From an uncultured Clostridia bacterium (GTDB lineage: Bacteria; Bacillota; Clostridia; UBA1381): DNA of 64,000 bases. The notes under the pieces were generated by a model. That model was given only the letters and a program-made list of their open reading frames with translations. It was not told where the DNA came from and did no database searches. Each line of letters begins with the position of its first letter. Positions within the stretch are counted from its first letter, which is position 1. The stretch is from positions 1 to 64,000 of the forward strand of contig CALXQE010000025.1 of the NCBI GenBank assembly GCA_944390495.1, written 5' to 3'. Shown here piece after piece: positions 33,095 to 40,185 of this stretch. Both the position numbers and the translations under genes were made by a program.

Positions 33095-33286
33095 TTACGC
33101 ATATTTATAGCTGTTTACATGTTCTGTCTCACGCCATTTCTCGTACTTTTTAACATCAATGTACCATTTATGCCCCTGCTTGTAAGCGGGGAAATTTTTA
33201 CTGTGTATCCACCTTAATACTGTATTTTCCGGTATTCCGTACATTTGTCGGAATGTGATTAAATCAACTTGTCTTACTTCCGGCAT
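33095..33286 (-). CDS. Excisionase-like helix-turn-helix protein
   Basis: A 63-residue protein (VDLITFRQMYGIPENTVLRWIHSKNFPAYKQGHKWYIDVKKYEKWRE), the winged-helix/HTH_17 pattern of excisionases and MerR-like DNA-binding modules: an N-terminal HTH, the FPAYKQGHKWYID wing and a C-terminal helix. It could help the integrase excise the prophage. Strong AAGGAGG site. It follows the antirepressor gene in the early operon, away from the integrase itself. Confidence 0.75.
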   Translation of the reverse strand: MPEVRQVDLITFRQMYGIPENTVLRWIHSKNFPAYKQGHKWYIDVKKYEKWRETEHVNSYKYA

Positions 33287-33299
33287 GTTGTTTCCCTCC

Positions 33300-34079
33300 T
33301 TATTCTCGTTCTACTATTGGTAAAATACCTTTACTTTTAAGTATCTCATATATGAATAGCCTACCTTTTTGTGTCCAATATGTATGTACTTTTGAATGCT
33401 GTGTGCCATCATTTCCGCTTACTGTATGTGTCTTCGTGCTTGTATAGCCTTTCTCTGCGTATTTTTTATACAAAATCCATATTCCGCCTTGTTTAAACTG
33501 AATTTTCTGTTCGCATAAAAAATTATTAAGCCATTTAGCCGTTTTTCCAAAGTCCTTTGCAATTTCAGTTACAGAAATCAAATCCGGACAGTTCAAAACT
33601 AAATCATAGTAACACGCTTTGGGCTGTAATTCTGATATTTGCTGTTCCTGTATCTTGACTTTAGTGTTAAGGTTTCTGTTTTTCTCCCTTTCCTCTTTTA
33701 AGGCCGTAAATGCTTGTATTGCAAGTTCAGGATTGTTTATTAAATCATCAACGGCATACATGCCATGTTTGCGAATAGACGGTAAGACTTCGCTCGTTAC
33801 CCAACGTTTAAACTCCTTAGCCTTTGGCAATTTACTTGACAGGATAAGACTATAAAGACCACTTTCGTTAATGATTGTCATTTCCTGTGCTCCTCCAAGG
33901 GTGTCACATTTCGTTACTCCCTTATCTTCACCATCAACATGGTCGGACAAAGCCTTTCTTGGATTGCTGTACCCAAGTATCACCGCTATATCCCTTCCAA
34001 CAAACCACGGCTCATTATCAATTAATGTAACTCTGATGTCCGCAAAATCTTTGTTGTTGAAAATTCGTAATTCATTCAT
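33300..34079 (-). CDS. Phage antirepressor (BRO-N and KilAC domains)
   Basis: A 259-residue protein. Residues 3-110 are the BRO-N domain (LRIFNNKDFADIRVTLIDNEPWFVGRDIAVILGYSNPRKALSDHV, EMTIINESGLYSLILSSKLPKAKEFKRWVTSEVLPSIRKHG). A coiled region follows (ALKEEREKNRNLNTK), and residues 145-259 are the ANT/KilAC domain (SVTEIAKDFGKTAKWLNNFLCEQKIQFKQGG...YTSTKTHTV). Such antirepressors inactivate the lysogeny repressor and trigger lytic growth. It is the first large gene of the leftward early operon. Confidence 0.93.
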   Translation of the reverse strand: MNELRIFNNKDFADIRVTLIDNEPWFVGRDIAVILGYSNPRKALSDHVDGEDKGVTKCDTLGGAQEMTIINESGLYSLILSSKLPKAKEFKRWVTSEVLPSIRKHGMYAVDDLINNPELAIQAFTALKEEREKNRNLNTKVKIQEQQISELQPKACYYDLVLNCPDLISVTEIAKDFGKTAKWLNNFLCEQKIQFKQGGIWILYKKYAEKGYTSTKTHTVSGNDGTQHSKVHTYWTQKGRLFIYEILKSKGILPIVERE

Positions 34080-34135
34080 TTTATTATCATCTCCTCCTTT
34101 ATTTTAGATTTGCTTTGTTTTTGCATTTCCGTAAG

Positions 34136-34345
34136 TTACAATCCAAAAAAAATAGCGTCACGTTCGGCTTCATTAAGGCTCAACTTATCAGCTATTTTTC
34201 TAATTTCCGCCCTCGAAAAATCTCCATTTCTAGCTATCTTACGGTAAAGTGTAGAGCAATTAATTCCCAAACAATCCGCTATATCCTGTAGGGAAAAACC
34301 TTTGGATATAACTGCACCTTTAAAGACATGTCCATTAAATTCCAT
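34136..34345 (-). CDS. Cro-like helix-turn-helix regulator
   Basis: A 69-residue protein. ATG 34343-34345 has AGAGGGTGAT upstream; an earlier in-frame ATG at 34432 lies in the operator region and is not used. The sequence FKGAVISKGFSLQDIADCLGINCSTLYRKIARNGDFSRAEIRKIADKLSLNEAERDAIFFG is a typical XRE-type fold, close to small Cro/DUF739-like proteins. It is divergent from the cI-like gene and is the first gene of the early transcript, the position of Cro. Confidence 0.85.
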   Translation of the reverse strand: MEFNGHVFKGAVISKGFSLQDIADCLGINCSTLYRKIARNGDFSRAEIRKIADKLSLNEAERDAIFFGL

Positions 34346-34360
34346 ACTATCACCCTCTTT

Positions 34361-34463
34361 CTTGCGTTTGTGCAAGTATAGAATAACACAATAAAAAACA
34401 GTTGTCAATACTTTTACGCAAGTTTTTCGCAATATTTTTAATATTTTCTTGCATTATTGCAAA
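34361..34463. promoter_or_regulatory. Lysogeny operator region, sites of form TTGC-N6-GCAA
   Basis: Two full dyads with the same spacing, TTGC-GTTTGT-GCAA (34362-34375) and TTGC-ATTATT-GCAA (34449-34462), lie at the leftward and rightward promoters; two CGCAA half-sites (34417-34421 and 34428-34432) lie between. The first overlaps the leftward start region and the second the -35 and spacer of the cI promoter, as expected for CI/Cro binding. Confidence 0.7.
34380..34408 (-). promoter_or_regulatory. Leftward early promoter
   Basis: Minus strand TTGACA (34403-34408), 17-base spacer, TATTCT (34380-34385). It serves the Cro-like gene and the early operon; TTGC-N6-GCAA lies at its start site. Confidence 0.75.
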
Positions 34464-34477
34464 TATTATGATATAAT
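34449..34477 (+). promoter_or_regulatory. Promoter of the cI-like repressor gene
   Basis: Plus strand TTGCAT (34449-34454), 17-base spacer, TATAAT (34472-34477). The operator dyad covers the -35, so the repressor may control its own gene. Confidence 0.75.
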
Positions 34478-34502
34478 CCTTTGTGAAGAGGAGGTTTTTA
34501 TT

Positions 34503-34847
34503 ATGTCAATAAACGATGATTTAAAACGACGCCGTATAGAGTTAAATCTTACTATGGCAGAAGTTGCTAATAAAGTTGGAGTAAGTGAGGCCACTATATC
34601 AAGATGGGAAAGCGGAGATATCGCTAACATGCGTAGAGATAAAATTGTCCTACTGGCAAAAGCCCTTCAAGTTTCTCCATCTTTCATTATGGGCTTAGAA
34701 GATGAGCCTAATACTGGTCATCAATTAGATAATGCATACTTTAGCTTAGCAAAAAATGCACAAGATGAGGGGATTGATCCAGATGATCTTATGATGGCTC
34801 TTAATATGATAAGAATTTTAAAGAAAAAAGGAAAGGATAGTGAATAA
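34503..34847 (+). CDS. cI-like lysogeny repressor (XRE family)
   Basis: A 114-residue protein starting at ATG 34503 behind GAGGAGG. Residues 5-62 are a helix-turn-helix (LKRRRIELNLTMAEVANKVGVSEATISRWESGDIANMRRDKIVLLAKAL). The C-terminal 50 residues are helical and end in basic KKKGKD; there is no LexA-type peptidase domain. With the ImmA-like protease gene next door this fits the ImmR/ImmA system, in which the protease cuts the repressor to induce the prophage. Confidence 0.88.
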   Translation: MSINDDLKRRRIELNLTMAEVANKVGVSEATISRWESGDIANMRRDKIVLLAKALQVSPSFIMGLEDEPNTGHQLDNAYFSLAKNAQDEGIDPDDLMMALNMIRILKKKGKDSE

Positions 34848-34850
34848 ATA

Positions 34851-35549
34851 TTGGGGATGTCAAAAAAAGATCTATACGAATCCATAAATAATCTTAAAAA
34901 TAAAATAAACCTACAAGATGCTGAGTATCCTTTGGATATATTCGATATATGCCGAAATCGACTCACCAATATAGAAATCGGTAAAGTTCCTTTCAAAACA
35001 AACGATTTAAGAGGCATGGCTGTTGTATCAGAAAACCCTATCATTGAAAACCACGTAATTTTGGTGAATGGGAATAAAACACCTCAAGAAATGAATTATT
35101 ATGGTGCCCACGAACTAATACATATAGCTATTCAAAAAAATAAAGCTGGTCAGACTTTTACTTGTTATGATAAAGTTAAGCCTACGCAAGATAGATATGT
35201 CGAGTGGCAGGCAAATGAAGGTGCTGCGGAATTTCTTGTGCCTTATAGAAGATTATTACCTATCATAAAAAAGCACTATGATAAAATTTGTGTTGGATTG
35301 GGTACCTATAATTTTTGCAAAACTTATTCACAATTGTTTGGTGTGTCTACTGTTGTTATGCAAAATCGACTTAATTCTCTTAGCTATGAAATCGATCAAT
35401 ATCTGTCAGGTACACCCTTGGATGATATACAAATATTATCTCATACACAACAGATAAAACAAGGCATCCACGTATTATCGTTAAATGACCAAGAAGATTT
35501 CAGACTTATGCAAGAGCAAGAAGTGCTCAGAATCCTTGAAAATTACTAA
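34851..35549 (+). CDS. ImmA/IrrE-family metallopeptidase
   Basis: A 232-residue protein with the zinc-peptidase motif HELIH at about residue 81 (NYYGAHELIHIAIQKN) and a downstream EWQANEGAAEFLVP helix carrying the third metal ligand. In ICEBs1-type systems ImmA cleaves the ImmR repressor on DNA damage or cell-cell signals. The gene lies 3 bases after the repressor gene and is probably co-translated; the first codon may be TTG 34851 or ATG 34857. The C-terminal 60 residues are unrecognised. Confidence 0.87.
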   Translation: MGMSKKDLYESINNLKNKINLQDAEYPLDIFDICRNRLTNIEIGKVPFKTNDLRGMAVVSENPIIENHVILVNGNKTPQEMNYYGAHELIHIAIQKNKAGQTFTCYDKVKPTQDRYVEWQANEGAAEFLVPYRRLLPIIKKHYDKICVGLGTYNFCKTYSQLFGVSTVVMQNRLNSLSYEIDQYLSGTPLDDIQILSHTQQIKQGIHVLSLNDQEDFRLMQEQEVLRILENY

Positions 35550-35595
35550 TATATTTAAATTTCACACATCTCCAAGCATCCGAAACAATTTGTAT

Positions 35596-35619
35596 AGCCT
35601 CAATCTACAGATTGAGGCT
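35596..35619 (+). terminator. Hairpin after the immA gene, weak terminator
   Basis: Eleven-bp inverted repeat AGCCTCAATCT/AGATTGAGGCT with a 2-base centre, 46 bases after the ImmA stop. The following sequence is AT-rich without a clear T run, so termination may be partial. Confidence 0.5.
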
Positions 35620-35761
35620 TAGGTATAAATAATTTAATTTGAATGTTGGCAAAATAGTACTTTTGTTCTATTCTTATGCTATAAAAGCATTCTTACCCTT
35701 TAAAATTATTTTCACAGATGTAATAATAGACCATTTTGTTAACATCAACAAAACCGTAAAA

Positions 35762-35866
35762 GCAAAAAAATCCCCCCGTCTGTCGCCAAACAGTCGAGGG
35801 ACAAAGAGTGTATATGATACACCCAGAAACCAAATATATTGTATCATATACACTCCTATAAATCAA
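35762..35866 (-). ncRNA. Candidate leftward short RNA divergent from the integrase
   Basis: Minus strand promoter TTGATT (35861-35866), 17-base spacer, TACAAT (35838-35843), then about 65 transcribed bases to a hairpin (CCCTCG-A-CTGT, 6-base loop, ACAG-A-CGGGGG; 35773-35800) followed by TTTTTTT. No protein is encoded. It has the same size and design as the other short RNAs in this prophage. The 333-base gap 35550-35883 otherwise holds only the repeats listed here. Confidence 0.45.
35806..35855. promoter_or_regulatory. 16-bp inverted repeat upstream of the integrase
   Basis: GAGTGTATATGATACA (35806-35821) and its exact complement TGTATCATATACACTC (35840-35855), 18 bases apart, end 28 bases before the integrase start. 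Likely a binding site for excisionase, repressor or the integrase arm domain. The right arm overlaps the -10 of the leftward short RNA. Confidence 0.65.
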
Positions 35867-35883
35867 GCAAAGGAGTGTTTTTT

Positions 35884-37062
35884 ATGGATAAATATAAGAA
35901 ACGTCCTGACGGACGATATGCAACAAGCACAATAATTGGATATACTGATGACGGAAAACCTAAGCGAAAGGTGATATATGGTCGCACTATCGCAGAGCTT
36001 GACAGAAAGGTTGCTGATTTTAAGAGCCTACAAAACAAAGGTATCATCATTGATGACGGAGGCATGACAGTACAGCAATGGGCCGAAAAGTGGCTTCAAC
36101 TGTATAAAGCCGATAAATCATACAACACCTACATTATGTACAAACGTACGATAGATAACCATATAACTCCCAATATTGGTAATATACGCCTAAATGCATT
36201 GAAAAAACATCAGATACAAGAACTACTTAATAGTACACTACAAAACGGACATCAGCGTACCGCTGAACTTATTAAGATGACATTGCATCAAATTATTCAG
36301 CAGGCAATAATTGAAGAATATATATACAGAGATGTCACAGTAGGTCTTGCATTACCCAAAAAGAAAAAGTCCGAAAAAAGAGCCTTGACAGATGCAGAAA
36401 AGGCACTTGTAAGAAGTACTGTCCTGACAAACAAAGAACGTGCTTTTATTGATCTGCTATATTATACCGGTGTACGACGCGGTGAAGCATTGGCATTGAT
36501 GCTTAGCGATATAGATTTTGTAAATAGAAAATTAAGTATAACCAAAAACTTAGTAATGAAGGATAATGGTAGCTCCATTAAAAATTCGCCAAAAACCGAT
36601 TCTGGACGCCGAGACATTCCCCTTCCAAACACCCTAATAAAATCATTACAAAAATATTTGCCAGAAATCAGCAGTGTTTACTTATTTACTCAGAAAACTA
36701 ACGACGAACTTATGACAAAATCATCATTTCGACAGTTTTGGAACAACATATTAAACAAATTAAATGTTGCGGCAGGCGGAAACAATTTCAAAAAAAGTCA
36801 TCCTTCAAAAGATAGACCAATACATTTGATTGCTAAAGATATAACTCCCCATATATTTCGCCATACTTATGCTACTAATCTATACTATGCCGGAATTGAT
36901 ATAAAAACAGCTCAATACCTTCTCGGTCATTCAAGTATAGAAATGACAATGGATATTTATACTCATTTAGATACCAATAAAGTATCCACTTCTGCAGACA
37001 TTTTAAACTCATTTTTTGAAAGTCAAAATTTTTGCTCTGATAGTCAAAATATAGTCAAATGA
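35884..37062 (+). CDS. int: Tyrosine recombinase / phage integrase
   Basis: A 392-residue integrase starting at ATG 35884 with AAGGAG 8 bases upstream. Residues 1-55 are the arm-binding domain (KKRPDGRYATSTIIGYTDDGKPKRK), 65-165 the SAM-like core-binding domain (TVQQWAEKWLQLYK...), and 175-380 the catalytic domain with Arg in YYTGVRRGEALAL, the HIFRHTYAT box, LLGHSS and Tyr in MDIYTHLD. It integrates and excises the prophage. It reads towards the tRNA-Pro genes 66 bases away, so an attachment site there is likely. Confidence 0.95.
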   Translation: MDKYKKRPDGRYATSTIIGYTDDGKPKRKVIYGRTIAELDRKVADFKSLQNKGIIIDDGGMTVQQWAEKWLQLYKADKSYNTYIMYKRTIDNHITPNIGNIRLNALKKHQIQELLNSTLQNGHQRTAELIKMTLHQIIQQAIIEEYIYRDVTVGLALPKKKKSEKRALTDAEKALVRSTVLTNKERAFIDLLYYTGVRRGEALALMLSDIDFVNRKLSITKNLVMKDNGSSIKNSPKTDSGRRDIPLPNTLIKSLQKYLPEISSVYLFTQKTNDELMTKSSFRQFWNNILNKLNVAAGGNNFKKSHPSKDRPIHLIAKDITPHIFRHTYATNLYYAGIDIKTAQYLLGHSSIEMTMDIYTHLDTNKVSTSADILNSFFESQNFCSDSQNIVK

Positions 37063-37088
37063 TAAAAAATCAAATATTTGTATAAAAC

Positions 37089-37123
37089 AAAAAACCGCTT
37101 AAACGTACTGTTTAAGCGGTTTA
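37089..37123. terminator. Bidirectional terminator between integrase and tRNA genes
   Basis: Stem AACCGCTTAAAC/GTTTAAGCGGTT with a 5-base loop. On the minus strand it is followed by TTTTTTG and ends the tRNA transcript; on the plus strand it can end the integrase transcript. Confidence 0.8.
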
Positions 37124-37127
37124 AGGG

Positions 37128-37203
37128 TGGTCGGAGTGACAGGACTTGAACCTGCGGCCCCTTGACCCCCAGTCAAGTGCGCTACCACCTGCGCTACACC
37201 CCG
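37128..37203 (-). tRNA. tRNA-Pro (GGG)
   Basis: 76 bases with encoded CCA. Acceptor CGGGGTG pairs with CACTCCG (one G-U), the anticodon stem CTTGA/TCAAG carries loop CTGGGGG with anticodon GGG, and the T arm has GGTTCAAGTCC. It decodes CCC/CCU. Its 3' end faces the prophage integrase and is a likely attachment site. Confidence 0.95.
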
Positions 37204-37208
37204 TTGTA

Positions 37209-37285
37209 TGGTCGGGATGACAGGATTTGAACCTGCGGCCCCTACGTCCCGAACGTAGTGCTCTACCAAACTGAGCCACATCCCG
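37209..37285 (-). tRNA. tRNA-Pro (CGG)
   Basis: 77 bases with encoded CCA, acceptor CGGGATG/CATCCCG, anticodon stem CTACG/CGTAG with loop TTCGGGA (anticodon CGG). It lies 5 bases upstream of the tRNA-Pro(GGG) gene in the same transcript. Confidence 0.95.
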
Positions 37286-37367
37286 TTGCAATTCAAACAA
37301 CTATGATATTATAGCATAGTTCCCATTAAAAGTCAATATAAAAAACCTACTTTTTGCACTATTTAAG

Positions 37368-37398
37368 AAAACCCGTACATAAAGTACGGGTTTTTAAA
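37368..37398. terminator. Bidirectional terminator after aroF
   Basis: Eleven-bp stem AAAACCCGTAC/GTACGGGTTTT (37368-37378 and 37384-37394), 5-base loop, T-rich on both sides. It ends aroF and shields it from the tRNA promoter region. Confidence 0.8.
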
Positions 37399-37400
37399 AA

Positions 37401-38417
37401 TCATTTTTCCAAAACTTTACCTTCAAATTCGGTATATTTTTTTATTTTACTCATAACATCGTCAAATTGCTGTGGAGTAAGTGATTGTGCACCGTCACAA
37501 AGTGCCTTTTTCGGATTGTTATGCACCTCAATCATTACACCGTCAGCACCAGCTGCTATTGCAGCTTTAGTAAGCGGCTCCACCATCCATGGCAGTCCTG
37601 TTGCGTGACTTGGATCAACGATTACAGGTAAATGTGAAATGGCTTTTAATGCCGGAATCGCTGACAAATCAAGTGTGTTACGTGTAAACGTTTCGTATGT
37701 TCTTATGCCACGTTCACAGAAAATAACCTGCTCATTACCACCTGCCATAATATATTCAGCACTCATTACCCATTCCTCAATGGTACTTGAAAGACCCCGC
37801 TTTAGCAAAATCGGCTTATTACATTTGCCAAGCTCTTTTAACAGCTCGAAATTCTGCATATTCCTTGCACCAACCTGAATTATATCCACGTCCTCAAACA
37901 AATCAATATGTGCTTGATTCATAATTTCAGTCACAATGGGCAGACCTGTTATTTTTTTTGCTTCTAAAAGAATTTTAAGCCCCTCGTCGTGTAAACCCTG
38001 GAAAGAATACGGTGATGTCCTCGGTTTAAATGCACCGCCTCGTAAAAATGACGCACCACTGCTTTTGACAGCCTCGGCTGTTTCAACCATCTGAGGTACT
38101 GTTTCCACCGAACAGGGACCTGCAAACACATTAAAATGACCTTCACCTATCATTTTACCAGCAATGTTAAACATACTGTCAAGTGGGTGAAATTTTCTGT
38201 TTGCAAGCTTAAATGGCTCTGATACACGCTTTACATCGGCAACAATATCATTAGTCCTTAAATCATCGGCATCAAGCGACGATGTATCACCGATAATACC
38301 AATAATTGTTGAGCTTTTACCTTTACTGAAATGGTGTTCAAACCCCATTTCCTCTAACTGTTTTAAGAAAGCATCAACATCTTTCTTCTGTGAATTTTGT
38401 TTTAGAATTACAATCAT
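37401..38417 (-). CDS. aroF: 3-deoxy-7-phosphoheptulonate (DAHP) synthase
   Basis: A 338-residue enzyme joining phosphoenolpyruvate and erythrose 4-phosphate, the first step to aromatic amino acids. Residues 1-70 are the ferredoxin-like regulatory domain (MIVILKQNSQKKDVDAFLKQLEEMGFEH) of the type I-beta class. Residues 80-338 are the barrel with FNVFAGPCSVE, FLRGGAFKPRTSPYSFQG, PILLKRGLSSTIEEW, CERGIRTYE and DPSHATGLP. AAAGGAGAT precedes the ATG. Control by a 5' leader is possible. aroF is the usual label for this Clostridia form. Confidence 0.95.
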   Translation of the reverse strand: MIVILKQNSQKKDVDAFLKQLEEMGFEHHFSKGKSSTIIGIIGDTSSLDADDLRTNDIVADVKRVSEPFKLANRKFHPLDSMFNIAGKMIGEGHFNVFAGPCSVETVPQMVETAEAVKSSGASFLRGGAFKPRTSPYSFQGLHDEGLKILLEAKKITGLPIVTEIMNQAHIDLFEDVDIIQVGARNMQNFELLKELGKCNKPILLKRGLSSTIEEWVMSAEYIMAGGNEQVIFCERGIRTYETFTRNTLDLSAIPALKAISHLPVIVDPSHATGLPWMVEPLTKAAIAAGADGVMIEVHNNPKKALCDGAQSLTPQQFDDVMSKIKKYTEFEGKVLEK

Positions 38418-38448
38418 TTTTATATCTCCTTTTCTACCGTACTACACT

Positions 38449-38495
38449 CTGCTGACGACTGTATATCAGCAGACAGTGACTAACGCAGTCACTGT
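38449..38495 (-). promoter_or_regulatory. Two hairpins in the aroF leader
   Basis: The transcript from the promoter below begins with ACAGTGACT/AGTCACTGT (38473-38481 and 38487-38495), then CTGCTGA/TCAGCAG (38449-38455 and 38466-38472). Neither is followed by a T run, so they are not plain terminators; they may stabilise the message or form a regulatory leader. They are not a T-box. Confidence 0.5.
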
Positions 38496-38499
38496 AATA

Positions 38500-38543
38500 A
38501 TTTTATCACTGATTTTGACTTATGTCAAGTTGTGTGATAAAAT
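38500..38543. promoter_or_regulatory. Divergent aroF/tadA promoters sharing their -35 region
   Basis: Leftward aroF: TTGACA (38523-38528), 17-base spacer, TAAAAT (38500-38505). Rightward tadA: TTGACT (38515-38520), 17-base spacer, TAAAAT (38538-38543). The two -35 boxes form one 14-base dyad, TTGAC-TTAT-GTCAA, so polymerase can use only one side at a time. Confidence 0.75.
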
Positions 38544-38572
38544 GTATATATTATAACGAACGGAGATATGAT

Positions 38573-39067
38573 ATGGACGAAAAATTTATGAAAGAGGCAA
38601 TAAAACAGGCAAAAAAAGCGGCACTCATCGACGAAACACCAATAGGTGCAGTGATCGTACATAACGGCAAAATCATAGCACGAGGCTATAACAAGCGTGA
38701 AACAAAGGAAAACGCTTTGCTCCACGCTGAAATCATTGCAATAGATAAAGCCTGCAAAAAACTTGGTGGTTGGAGGCTGCCTGACTGTGACATATACATT
38801 ACTCTTGAACCCTGTCCAATGTGTGCCGGTGCGATTATTAATTCACGTATAAACAATGTATATTTTGGTGCTTATGATAAAAAAAGCGGCTGCTGTGGTT
38901 CTGTAACAGACTTATTCACAAAAGGAATGTTTAACCACAATGTAAACTGTATAGGCGGTATTATGGAGGATGAATGTGCAGGGCTTTTGACGTCGTTTTT
39001 TAAGGAATTAAGAAGGCGGAAAAATCAATCTACCGTTCCGCCGCCAAGTACCACATCACCGTCATAA
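38573..39067 (+). CDS. tadA: tRNA-specific adenosine deaminase
   Basis: A 164-residue enzyme that deaminates A34 of tRNA-Arg(ACG) to inosine. The zinc and catalytic motifs are LLHAEIIAI (HAE) and LEPCPMCAGAII (PCxxC). The start at ATG 38573 has a CGGAGAT site; an in-frame ATG at 38522 lies in the promoter. The C-terminus has an odd Pro/Ser/Thr tail (STVPPPSTTSPS) because the frame runs 43 bases into the 3' end of the convergent mnmA gene, which suggests the original stop was lost. Confidence 0.92.
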   Translation: MDEKFMKEAIKQAKKAALIDETPIGAVIVHNGKIIARGYNKRETKENALLHAEIIAIDKACKKLGGWRLPDCDIYITLEPCPMCAGAIINSRINNVYFGAYDKKSGCCGSVTDLFTKGMFNHNVNCIGGIMEDECAGLLTSFFKELRRRKNQSTVPPPSTTSPS

Positions 39068-40056
39068 AAAACAACTGCCTGTCCGGGTGTAACAGCCCTT
39101 TGAGCCTCAGGGAACATAACTTTAACTCTGCCATTTTCCATAGGGCATATCATACATTCTGCCGGTTTTGCACCGTACCGAACTTTTGCACTTACAAGCA
39201 TACTTTTTTGCGGGAAATCGCCGGAAATAAAGTTTACATCACTTGCAGTAAGTTCATTTGAAAACTCCATTCCCTTTTCACCCAATGTAATAGCGTTTTT
39301 TTCCGCATCTATTTTCATAACAAACATAGGTCTGCCGTATGCACCAATACCTTTTCTCTGTCCGATTGTGTAGTAAATAAGACCTTTATGCGTTCCGATT
39401 ACATTTCCATTTATATCAAAAATGTTTCCCTCTTTAGGTACATATCCTGAATATTCACGAATAAACTTCGCATAGTCGTCATCTTCAACGAAACAGATTT
39501 CCTGACTGTCGGACTTATCCGCAACATTAAGACCTAATTCACGAGCTTTTTCACGCACCCATTCCTTGTTGTATTCCCCAAGCGGCATAAGAGTTCGGGC
39601 AAGTTTTTCCTGTGTAAAATTATATAAAAAATAGCTTTGATCCTTTTTTGACGCGTCACTCATACGCAGCAAATATTTACCGTTACTGTCTTTTTCAATA
39701 CGTGCATAGTGACCTGTGGCAACATAGTCAATACCCATTTCAATAGCTTTATCAAGCATTGCACCAAACTTTAAATATTTGTTACATACGATACATGGAT
39801 TTGGCGTTCTACCGTGTGTATATTCATTTATGAAATAATCTATAACTCTCTTTTTAAATTCTTCCTGACAATCAAGAGTAATAAACTCAATTCCCAATTT
39901 ATCGCAAACAGCCTTTGCATCGTTTATATTACTGTCACTGTTACCATGCCACAATTTCATTGTAGCACCTATAACTTTGTAACCTTGTTCCTTTAAAATT
40001 GCGGCTGCAACAGAGCTATCCACACCGCCCGACATACCAATCAATACACTTTTCAT
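39025..40056 (-). CDS. mnmA: tRNA 2-thiouridylase
   Basis: A 343-residue enzyme that thiolates U34 of tRNA-Lys, -Glu and -Gln. The PP-loop SGGVDSSVAA lies at residues 8-17. Catalytic Cys are in the NPCIVCNKYLKFG and EICFVEDDDYAKF motifs, and YYTIGQRKGIG is present. ATG 40056 has GGAGGAC upstream; an in-frame ATG at 40095 lacks a site. It overlaps tadA tail to tail by 43 bases. Confidence 0.95.
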   Translation of the reverse strand: MKSVLIGMSGGVDSSVAAAILKEQGYKVIGATMKLWHGNSDSNINDAKAVCDKLGIEFITLDCQEEFKKRVIDYFINEYTHGRTPNPCIVCNKYLKFGAMLDKAIEMGIDYVATGHYARIEKDSNGKYLLRMSDASKKDQSYFLYNFTQEKLARTLMPLGEYNKEWVREKARELGLNVADKSDSQEICFVEDDDYAKFIREYSGYVPKEGNIFDINGNVIGTHKGLIYYTIGQRKGIGAYGRPMFVMKIDAEKNAITLGEKGMEFSNELTASDVNFISGDFPQKSMLVSAKVRYGAKPAECMICPMENGRVKVMFPEAQRAVTPGQAVVFYDGDVVLGGGTVD

Positions 40057-40130
40057 TTTATGTCCTCCATATACTTCAATAAATGTATTATACAATGTAA
40101 CAGCGATAAAATCAACCGGAAAAACATGAA

Positions 40131-40157
40131 AAAAGGAACGGCATCGCCGTTCCTTTT
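40131..40157. terminator. Bidirectional terminator between mnmA leader and the giant secreted gene
   Basis: Twelve-bp stem AAAAGGAACGGC/GCCGTTCCTTTT with a 3-base loop, 29 bases after the stop of the 40186-45828 gene. Confidence 0.85.
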
Positions 40158-40185
40158 AAAATTATCAGTATATTTAAAATGTAAA

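Noticed and set aside
38418-38500. T-box leader for aroF
   Set aside because: No T-box sequence, specifier loop or terminator is present; only two simple hairpins.
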